Source: an uncultured Gammaproteobacteria bacterium (GTDB lineage: Bacteria > Pseudomonadota > Gammaproteobacteria > Pseudomonadales > UBA5518). Taken from it: DNA of 15,319 nucleotides. The stretch lies in contig CAIXOY010000603.1 in NCBI GenBank assembly GCA_903921135.1, positions 1-15,319 of the forward strand, given 5' to 3'. How positions within the stretch are numbered: position 1 is the stretch's first letter; each line of letters begins with the position of its first letter. Below, in pieces: positions 1 through 9,967 of this stretch. The notes under the pieces were generated by a model that was not told the DNA's origin, ran no database searches, and saw only the letters and a program-made list of their open reading frames with translations. A program made the translations under genes and the position numbers.

Positions 1-891
1 ATCCAGCGCAAGTTCCACGCCCAGATTGCTCATCAGCGTGCCCACCACTCCGTGGCAAGCAACACCGCGGTGCTTACGATCGGCAGCGATGATGTAGAGG
101 AGTTCGTCACCATCGACGATGGTGCCCGTGTCATCGACGCAGATCAGGCGGTCCCCATCTCCGTCGAGAGCGATGCCCATATCCGCGCGGTGCGTGCGCA
201 CGGCATCCACCAGGGCCGCCGGCGAGGTGGATCCCACGCCGCGGTTGATGTTGAACCCGTCCGGCTCCACACCCCGCTCGATCACCGTGGCGCCGAGTTC
301 GGCGAACACTGCGGGGGCGACGTGATAGGTCGCACCGTGAGCACAATCGACCACGATCCGCATCCCTTCGAGATTGAGGTCGAAGGGGACAGTGCTCTTG
401 CAGTACTCGATGTAACGCCCCGCCGCATCGGCCATCCGGGTCACCTTGCCAAGCCCGCTGGAGTCGTTGGTCTGCATTGGCCCGGCGAGTTCGATCTCGA
501 TCTGCTGCTCGATCTCGTCGGGAAGCTTGGTGCCCCTCGAGGAGAAGAACTTGATGCCGTTGTCGTCGTAAGGGTTGTGAGAGGCGCTGATCACGATGCC
601 GGCCACGGCATGAAATGTGCGCGTGAGGTAGGCCACCGCAGGCGTTGGCATGGGGCCCAGCAACGAGACATCGAGCCCGGCGGCAACGAGCCCTGCCTCA
701 AGGGCGGACTCGAACATGTAGCCCGAGATGCGCGTGTCCTTGCCGATGATCACGAGGTTGCGCGCGCGGCTGTCCCTTGCCTGACGGCCCAGCACCCGCC
801 CGGCCGCCCAACCGAGCTTGAGGACGAAATCCGGCGTGATCGGCTCTACGCCCACCTTGCCGCGAATACCATCGGTACCGAAGTAACGCAT
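1..891 (-). CDS. glmM: phosphoglucosamine mutase, N-terminal two thirds (cut by window edge)
   Basis: GlmM converts glucosamine-6-phosphate to glucosamine-1-phosphate in the cytoplasm, on the path to UDP-GlcNAc for peptidoglycan and LPS. The frame starts MRYFGTDGIRGKVG, the signature N-terminus of the family. It continues through KDTRISGYMFESALEAG, the active-site loop GIVISASHNP (phosphorylated serine near residue 104) and the metal-binding DGDGDR loop, all as in E. coli GlmM. The window edge cuts it after about 297 codons, in a motif matching E. coli MSNMGLELAL; about 445 residues would be normal, so the C-terminal domain lies outside. I chose the ATG at 891 because GAGGG lies 7 nt upstream. 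An ATG two codons earlier (897) is also possible but would leave that GAGGG only 1 nt away. It begins just after the folP stop, so it is the next gene of the rlmE-ftsH-folP-glmM series. Confidence 0.97.
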   Translation of the reverse strand, partial: MRYFGTDGIRGKVGVEPITPDFVLKLGWAAGRVLGRQARDSRARNLVIIGKDTRISGYMFESALEAGLVAAGLDVSLLGPMPTPAVAYLTRTFHAVAGIVISASHNPYDDNGIKFFSSRGTKLPDEIEQQIEIELAGPMQTNDSSGLGKVTRMADAAGRYIEYCKSTVPFDLNLEGMRIVVDCAHGATYHVAPAVFAELGATVIERGVEPDGFNINRGVGSTSPAALVDAVRTHRADMGIALDGDGDRLICVDDTGTIVDGDELLYIIAADRKHRGVACHGVVGTLMSNLGVELALD

Positions 892-901
892 TCCCATGCC
901 C

Positions 902-1747
902 TCATCCGTCCTTGCGAACAGCGGCCACCATGGCGAGCACATCGCGCGTGGCGCGCACATCGTGTGTCCGGACCACGGCGACCCCTTGCTGCGCGGCAAG
1001 TGTAGCCAGTGCCAGCCCGCCCGCCAGACGTTGACGCGTGTCGCGCCCCAGGATCCGTCCGATCATCGATTTGCGCGACACACCAATCAGGACGGGCAAT
1101 CCCAGCCCCACGAGAGCGGGCAGCCCGCGAAAGAGCTGAAGATTGTGCTCCAGCGTCTTGCCGAAGCCGAAACCGGGATCCAGCAGCAGTAGCCCGCGCG
1201 GGATACCGGCGGACTCACAGGCAGATACGCGCTCCAGCAAGAACTCACGCACCTCGGCGCAAACATCCCGGTAGACGGGCTCCTTCTGCATGGTCGCGGG
1301 CTCGCCGAGCATGTGCATCAGACACACCGGGAGCCCGGTGGCAGCCGCGGCGGCCATGGCGCCCGGGCGCGCGAGCGAGCGCACATCGTTCAACAGGCCT
1401 GCGCCGGCTGCGGCCGCAGCGCGGATCACTTCCGGCGTACTGGTATCGACGGACACGATGACGTCCAGCCTCGCGGCAATGGCTTCCAGCGCAGGGAGCA
1501 CGCGATCGCATTCTTCCTGAACCGATACCGGCGCCGCACCCGGACGGGTGGACTCGCCGCCGAGATCGAGAATGTCCGCACCGTCTGCGAGCATGCGCTC
1601 GGCACGCTGCAGGACACGGTCAGCTGCCGGGCGGCCATCCCGCCAGAGACTGCCACCGTCTGAAAAGGAATCGGGCGTGAGATTGATCACGCCCATCACG
1701 CGGGGAGCAGAGAGATCGAGGCCGCGGGCCCCGCACTGCAGGATCAC
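902..1747 (-). CDS. folP: dihydropteroate synthase
   Basis: FolP condenses p-aminobenzoate with 6-hydroxymethyl-dihydropterin pyrophosphate to make dihydropteroate; it is the sulfonamide target. The 281-residue length is normal for the family. All flexible-loop and pterin-site motifs are visible in order: NLTPDSFSDGG (22-32), DLGGESTRPGA (61-71), NDVRS (120-124), LMHMLGEPATMQ (143-154), GFGFGKTLEHN (192-202), GVSRKSMIG (222-230) and RTHDV near 260. None of the substrate-binding residues appears lost, so it should be active. The start is a GTG at 1747, five bases after the ftsH stop and with no clear Shine-Dalgarno of its own, so translational coupling to ftsH is likely. The order ftsH-folP-glmM matches E. 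coli and Pseudomonas. Confidence 0.98.
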   Translation of the reverse strand: MILQCGARGLDLSAPRVMGVINLTPDSFSDGGSLWRDGRPAADRVLQRAERMLADGADILDLGGESTRPGAAPVSVQEECDRVLPALEAIAARLDVIVSVDTSTPEVIRAAAAAGAGLLNDVRSLARPGAMAAAAATGLPVCLMHMLGEPATMQKEPVYRDVCAEVREFLLERVSACESAGIPRGLLLLDPGFGFGKTLEHNLQLFRGLPALVGLGLPVLIGVSRKSMIGRILGRDTRQRLAGGLALATLAAQQGVAVVRTHDVRATRDVLAMVAAVRKDG

Positions 1748-1752
1748 TGCGA

Positions 1753-3675
<1,923 letters not shown>

Positions 3676-3701
3676 GACGGCGTCCTCTCAGGGTTGCTGT
3701 C

Positions 3702-3717
3702 CGCGGCCGGGGCCGCG
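3702..3717 (-). other. GC-rich intercistronic hairpin between rlmE and ftsH
   Basis: CGCGGC, a 4-nt loop, then GCCGCG: a perfect 6-bp stem in the 90-bp rlmE-ftsH gap. No T tract follows in either direction, so it is not a standard intrinsic terminator. It may act as an mRNA stability or processing element. The structure is seen; the role is a guess. Confidence 0.45.
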
Positions 3718-3765
3718 TCGGTCGTTGAATGTACTATGAAACCGCGCAGCCAGACCAACGCCGCC

Positions 3766-4386
3766 TCAGCCCCGGAACTGGCGGGCCAGCGCATATACCT
3801 CGCGCGATCTGCCGCGCGAGGCATCGGGTTTGCGGGTGGCAACGCTGCCGAAGGCTGCGCGCAGCGAGCGGATGTAGTCATCGAAGCCCTCGCCATGGAA
3901 CAGTTTGCAGAGGAACGTGCCCCCTGGCCGCAGCGTGCTGCGGGCAAATTCAAGCGCGAGTTCGGCAAGCAGCATCCCTCTGGGCTGGTCCACATCCCGG
4001 ATGCCACTCATATTGGGGGCCATATCGGACATTACAAGGTCTGCGCGGCGGGCGCCGAGAGCTGCGAGCACCTCGGCCAGCACCGCTTCTTCGGTGAAGT
4101 CGCCCTGGATGAAGTGAACGTCAGCAAGCGCATCCATCGGCAGGATGTCCGAGGCCACCACCACGCCGGTATCTCCCGCCAGTTCCGCCGCCACCTGGCT
4201 CCAGCCTCCCGGCGCCGCCCCCAGATCGACCACCACATCACCCTTGCGGATCAGGCGGTCGGCGCGCGCGATTTCGAGGAGCTTGTAACTGGCGCGCGAA
4301 CGGTAGCCCTCGGCACGCGAGCGCTGCACATACGGATCCTTGTGATGCTCCTGGAGCCAGCGGCCGCTGCTCTTCGATCTGGCCAT
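3766..4386 (-). CDS. rlmE: 23S rRNA (uridine2552-2'-O)-methyltransferase RlmE (FtsJ/RrmJ)
   Basis: RlmE methylates the 2'-OH of U2552 in the A loop of 23S rRNA late in 50S assembly, using SAM. The 206-residue product matches E. coli RlmE (209) along its length. It has GRWLQEHHKDPYV at the N-terminus, the SAM-binding motif VVDLGAAPGGWSQ (52-64), SDMAPNMSG (120-128) and RKPDASRGRSREVY near the C-terminus. The catalytic K-D-K-E tetrad is intact as Lys35, Asp121, Lys161 and Glu196, each offset by three from the E. coli numbering. The open frame extends upstream to 4560, but homology starts at the ATG at 4386. An AGGAG lies 13 nt upstream, a rather long spacing. The gene is divergent from yhbY across 85 bp, as in E. 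coli, and heads the series rlmE-ftsH-folP-glmM. Confidence 0.97.
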   Translation of the reverse strand: MARSKSSGRWLQEHHKDPYVQRSRAEGYRSRASYKLLEIARADRLIRKGDVVVDLGAAPGGWSQVAAELAGDTGVVVASDILPMDALADVHFIQGDFTEEAVLAEVLAALGARRADLVMSDMAPNMSGIRDVDQPRGMLLAELALEFARSTLRPGGTFLCKLFHGEGFDDYIRSLRAAFGSVATRKPDASRGRSREVYALARQFRG

Positions 4387-4421
4387 GGGGCGATCTGCAC
4401 TCCTCTTCGCCGGATGCGTGG

Positions 4422-4440
4422 GGCATTGGGCTACAATGCC
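4422..4440 (+). promoter_or_regulatory. candidate yhbY -10 box inside a perfect inverted repeat
   Basis: TACAAT at 4432-4437 (5 of 6 to the sigma-70 -10 consensus) lies 34 bp before the yhbY ATG. It overlaps a perfect 7-bp inverted repeat, GGCATTG-N5-CAATGCC (4422-4428 and 4434-4440). I see no good -35 box. The sequence after the -10 is GC-rich (GCCGGCC), a discriminator type often linked to growth-rate control. The promoter call is tentative; the inverted repeat itself is certain. Confidence 0.45.
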
Positions 4441-4471
4441 GGCCTTCTCAGCACACCCGGGGCCGGACATC

Positions 4472-4783
4472 ATGCCGCTCGATGCGGATTTCAGGAAGCG
4501 ACTGCGCGGCATTGGCCACCGGCTGAACCCGGTGGTGACCGTTGCCGCCAAGGGCCTCACCGAGGGCGTGTACGCAGAGGCCGAGCGGGCCCTCTCCGAT
4601 CACGAACTCATCAAGGTGCGATTCAGTATCGCCGACCGCGTCGAACGCGGGGCTGCCATCACGGCGTTCTGCGAGCACACCGGTGCGCAATCGGTTCAGG
4701 AGATCGGGAAGATCGCGCTGGTCTACCGCCACAACCCTGACGCCGACCCGCGATTGAGCAACCTGCGCCAAAGCGCGGAGTGA
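4472..4783 (+). CDS. yhbY: YhbY family CRM-domain RNA-binding protein (ribosome assembly)
   Basis: YhbY is a small single-domain CRM protein that associates with pre-50S ribosomal particles. The 103-residue product aligns along most of its length with E. coli YhbY: RLRGIGHRLNPVV at the start, the conserved loop KGLTEGV (27-33), HELIKVRF (44-51) and GKIALVYR near the end. The frame is open to 4385, but homology supports the ATG at 4472. Its Shine-Dalgarno is weak. It is the only housekeeping gene here on the plus strand, divergent from rlmE and convergent with greA, whose stop is only 7 nt away. Pairing with a 50S methyltransferase fits a ribosome-assembly role, though the exact biochemical function of the family is not settled. 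Confidence 0.95.
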   Translation: MPLDADFRKRLRGIGHRLNPVVTVAAKGLTEGVYAEAERALSDHELIKVRFSIADRVERGAAITAFCEHTGAQSVQEIGKIALVYRHNPDADPRLSNLRQSAE

Positions 4784-4790
4784 CCGCCGA

Positions 4791-5270
4791 TCAGAGGTGC
4801 AGGACGTCGACAATCTCGTAGTCGACGGGGCCTGCCGGCGTGCGCACGCTCACCACGTCGCCGATCTCTTTGCCCACCAGCGAACGGGACATCGGCGAGG
4901 TCACGGAGATGCGGTTCTCCTTCACCGAGGCCTCGTCCTCGCCCACGATCTGGTAGCGCAGCGTCTCGTCGGTCTCGAGGTTCAGGATGGCGACGGTGGC
5001 GCCGAAGATCACCTTGCCCGTCGCGGGAATGGCGGTGACGTCGATGATCTGCGCGACCGAAAGCTTCGACTCGATGTCGTTGATACGGCCCTCCGCGAAA
5101 CTCTGCTGCTCGCGGGCGGCGTGATACTCGGCGTTCTCGCGCAGGTCACCGTGCTCGCGGGCCTCGGCGATGGCCTTGGAAATGCGCGGGCGCTCCACGC
5201 GCTTCAGGTGTTCGAGTTCGGCGCGGAGTTTCTCCGCCCCGCCAACGGTCATCGGTACACGCGTCACCAT
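4791..5270 (-). CDS. greA: transcription elongation factor GreA
   Basis: GreA enters the RNA polymerase secondary channel and stimulates cleavage of backtracked transcripts. The 159-residue product is standard length and closely similar to E. coli GreA. An N-terminal antiparallel coiled coil (about 12-75) carries the acidic tip EHGDLRENAEY with Asp42 and Glu45, the residues that coordinate catalytic Mg2+. The C-terminal FKBP-like domain includes GKVIFGATV and SRSLVGKEIGDVV. The ATG at 5270 has GGGAG about 9 nt upstream. An internal ATG six codons later corresponds to the PMT motif but lacks comparable support. It follows carB after 61 nt and is probably cotranscribed with carAB, as its position suggests in pseudomonads. 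No terminator separates it from the convergent yhbY. Confidence 0.97.
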   Translation of the reverse strand: MVTRVPMTVGGAEKLRAELEHLKRVERPRISKAIAEAREHGDLRENAEYHAAREQQSFAEGRINDIESKLSVAQIIDVTAIPATGKVIFGATVAILNLETDETLRYQIVGEDEASVKENRISVTSPMSRSLVGKEIGDVVSVRTPAGPVDYEIVDVLHL

Positions 5271-5290
5271 CCGCCCGGTCTCCCTGCGCA

Positions 5291-5306
5291 GCGGGCCTCC
5301 GCCCGC
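5291..5306 (-). other. GC-rich intercistronic hairpin between carB and greA
   Basis: GCGGGC, a 4-nt loop (CTCC on the plus strand, GGAG in the transcript), then GCCCGC: a perfect 6-bp stem in the 61-bp carB-greA gap, about 20 nt upstream of the greA start. There is no T tract, so this is not a conventional terminator. It may modulate mRNA decay or the relative expression of greA. Confidence 0.45.
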
Positions 5307-5331
5307 CTGTTCTGAACGATCATGCGAAGGC

Positions 5332-8550
<3,219 letters not shown>

Positions 8551-8557
8551 CGCGTGG

Positions 8558-9709
8558 CTACCCCTTTGCCCGGCCGTGCTCGCGCATCAGGCCGATGAAG
8601 TGATCGAAGAGTCCTGCCGCATCGTGCGGGCCGGGGCTCGCCTCGGGGTGGCCCTGGAAGCTGAACGCCGGGCGATCATTGCGGTGAATGCCCTGAAGGG
8701 AGCCGTCAAAGAGCGAGCGGTGCGTGGCGCGCAAGGTGGCCGGCAGCGTGGACTCGTCGACCGCGAAGCCGTGGTTCTGGCTGGTGATCATCACGCTGCC
8801 TGTCACCAGATCCTGCACGGGGTGGTTGGCGCCGTGGTGGCCGAATTTCATTTTCACGGTGCGCGCGCCGCTGGCGAGGCCGAGCAGCTGGTGCCCCAGG
8901 CAGATGCCGAAGACGGGCAGGCCCGAGTCGACCAATGTGCGGATGGCGCGGATGGCGTAGTCGCAGGGCTCGGGGTCACCGGGGCCGTTAGACAGGAAGA
9001 CCCCGTCGGGCGACATGGCCATCACCTCTTCGGCAGAGGTCTGGGCCGGCACAACGGTGAGCGCGCAACCACGATCGACCAGCATGCGCAGGATGTTGCG
9101 CTTCACGCCATAGTCGAAGGCCACGACCTTGAACCCGGGCGCTGCCGACGGCGTGACGAAGCCGTGACCCAGCGCCCAACTGCCCTCCGTCCAGGCGTAG
9201 GGCTCGGTGACGCTCACCACCTTGGCGAGGTCCATGCCCTTCAGGCCGGGAAAGGCGCGCGCCCGTTCAAGAGCCTGCGCGGCATCGCAACGGCCGGCCA
9301 TGATGCAGCCGTTCTGCGCGCCCTTCTCGCGCAGGATGCGGGTGAGGCGGCGGGTGTCGATATCGGAGATGCCGATGATCCCGCGCGCGGCGAGGTAGCC
9401 CTGCAGTGTGCCGGTCGAGCGGAAGTTGCTGGCGAGCAGCGGCAGGTCACGGATCACGAGGCCGGCCGCCCACACCTGCCCGGACTCCTCGTCTTCGGGG
9501 TTCACACCGGTATTGCCGATGTGAGGGTAGGTGAGGGTCACGATCTGACGGGCGTAGGAGGGATCGGTGAGGATCTCCTGATAGCCGGTCATGGCGGTGT
9601 TGAAGACCACTTCGCCACTGGTTTCACCGTCGGCGCCGATCGCCTGACCGTGAAAGAGGCTGCCGTCTTCTAGGGCCAGCAGGGCGGGCCGGCGGTGCGC
9701 GGTGGTCAA
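8558..9709 (-). CDS. carA: carbamoyl phosphate synthase small (glutaminase) subunit
   Basis: CarA hydrolyses glutamine and passes ammonia to CarB. The 383-residue product matches E. coli CarA (382). The N-terminal domain has FNTAMTGYQEILTDPSY and LTYPHIGNTGVN. The class I glutamine amidotransferase domain has FLSNGPGDPEPCDY, the nucleophile Cys270 in GICLGHQ, and His354/Glu356 in FQGHPEASPGPHD. The start is a TTG at 9709: GAGGAG ends 6 nt upstream, homology begins right after it, and no ATG or GTG fits. A rare start codon together with a Shine-Dalgarno that can fold into a hairpin suggests modest or regulated initiation. The 200-nt leader upstream carries an attenuator-like terminator. Feedback by pyrimidines and arginine is expected from its place in metabolism. 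Confidence 0.98.
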   Translation of the reverse strand: MTTAHRRPALLALEDGSLFHGQAIGADGETSGEVVFNTAMTGYQEILTDPSYARQIVTLTYPHIGNTGVNPEDEESGQVWAAGLVIRDLPLLASNFRSTGTLQGYLAARGIIGISDIDTRRLTRILREKGAQNGCIMAGRCDAAQALERARAFPGLKGMDLAKVVSVTEPYAWTEGSWALGHGFVTPSAAPGFKVVAFDYGVKRNILRMLVDRGCALTVVPAQTSAEEVMAMSPDGVFLSNGPGDPEPCDYAIRAIRTLVDSGLPVFGICLGHQLLGLASGARTVKMKFGHHGANHPVQDLVTGSVMITSQNHGFAVDESTLPATLRATHRSLFDGSLQGIHRNDRPAFSFQGHPEASPGPHDAAGLFDHFIGLMREHGRAKG

Positions 9710-9842
9710 TGGTGGCTCCTCGTCTGGAGGTGGCGGCTGAACGCCCCTGAAACACGGCCGAGGGCGTCCCGGTTGCTGCGTTCCGACGCGCGAGGAGGCG
9801 AATCAGGGGCGAAAAAAAGCGAGATGAAACTACCGGTCTCAT
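9624..9842 (-). CDS. candidate carAB leader peptide frame (pyrL-like)
   Basis: The only ATG in the carA leader is at 9842, with AGGGG about 4 nt upstream. It opens a 72-codon frame beginning MRPVVSSRFFSPLIRLLARR. The ATG sits within the 5' arm of the leader terminator, and the U7 tract encodes Phe-Phe-Ser. From memory, the E. coli pyrBI leader peptide PyrL has PFFFPLI at its terminator, so the resemblance is mechanistic rather than evolutionary. The frame is arginine-rich, does not stop before carA, and overlaps the carA start by 86 nt in another frame. No protein domain is recognised, and the later part may be meaningless. A ribosome starting here would block the terminator. Confidence that it is translated is low to moderate. 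Alternatively this is chance coding in a structured RNA. Confidence 0.35.
   Translation of the reverse strand: MRPVVSSRFFSPLIRLLARRNAATGTPSAVFQGRSAATSRRGATIDHRAPPARPAGPRRRQPLSRSGDRRRR
9716..9730 (-). promoter_or_regulatory. carA Shine-Dalgarno, foldable into a small hairpin
   Basis: GAGGAG (transcript 9721 to 9716) lies 6 nt before the TTG start and decides it. CCTC (9730-9727) can pair with GAGG (9721-9718) around a 5-nt loop, hiding part of the ribosome site. The stem is short and probably weak alone. Confidence 0.6.
9741..9767 (-). other. third hairpin of the carA leader
   Basis: In the transcript ACGCCC (9767-9762) can pair with GGGCGT (9746-9741) across a 15-nt loop. The 3' arm overlaps the downstream copy of TCAGGGGCG (9750-9742). 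That copy could instead pair with CGCCCCTGA further upstream (9811-9803), so this hairpin is one of two exclusive pairings. Confidence 0.45.
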
Positions 9843-9847
9843 CTCGC
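9812..9847 (-). terminator. intrinsic terminator / putative attenuator in the carA leader
   Basis: In the minus-strand transcript GCGAGATGA (9847-9839) pairs perfectly with TCATCTCGC (9827-9819). The pairing extends by G-U, A-U and C-G to give a 12-bp stem with a 5-nt loop (CGGTA), followed at once by seven Ts (9818-9812). This is a textbook Rho-independent terminator. It lies about 65-90 nt downstream of the candidate carA promoter and 102 nt upstream of the carA start, so it can act as an attenuator. It could also end read-through transcripts from the regulator pair upstream. Both roles are compatible. Confidence 0.85.
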
Positions 9848-9856
9848 CCCTGATGT

Positions 9857-9913
9857 GCTTCAGACGCCGTTTACGCGGTTTTGCTCGGGGTGATGCCAAC
9901 GGAAATCTGAAGC
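9857..9913 (-). other. 5' hairpin of the carA leader (possible pause hairpin)
   Basis: GCTTCAGA and TCTGAAGC (plus-strand copies at 9857-9864 and 9906-9913) are perfect 8-bp complements. Inside them CCGTT (transcript 9902-9898) pairs with AACGG (9871-9867) after a 3/2 internal loop. The predicted RNA start near 9908-9910 falls in the outer arm, so at least six outer pairs would be in the RNA. It directly precedes the terminator, the place of a pause hairpin in attenuators. Confidence 0.55.
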
Positions 9914-9916
9914 GGC

Positions 9917-9945
9917 ATTGTAGGGAAGACGCCCCCGCTTTGAAA
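9917..9945 (-). promoter_or_regulatory. candidate sigma-70 promoter of carAB
   Basis: On the minus strand TACAAT (9922-9917, 5 of 6 matches) follows TTTCAA (9945-9940, 3 of 6) with a 17-bp spacer. An A7/T7 run at 9947-9953 just upstream may act as an UP element. A start near 9910 would give a leader of about 200 nt. The sequence after the -10 is GCCGC, GC-rich as at the yhbY candidate. The promoter lies 22 bp beyond the stop of the preceding regulator gene. Confidence 0.6.
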
Positions 9946-9967
9946 GAAAAAAATCAGTCCGTGCGCA

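Noticed and set aside
3728..3758. ftsH promoter between rlmE and ftsH (TTGGTC with TAGTAC at 16 bp), including a search for a sigma-32 type site
   Set aside because: Only 3 of 6 matches in each box and no CCCCAT-type sigma-32 -10 element; not good enough to annotate.
9843..9899. TTG start at 9899 for a longer leader peptide
   Set aside because: It is only about 10 nt from the predicted RNA start and has no Shine-Dalgarno. The ATG at 9842 has one.
9710..9967. A known riboswitch or small RNA such as SRP RNA in the carA upstream region
   Set aside because: The GGAACGCAGCAACC stretch briefly recalls the SRP core, but the conserved loop sequences and overall fold are absent. No riboswitch consensus I know fits.
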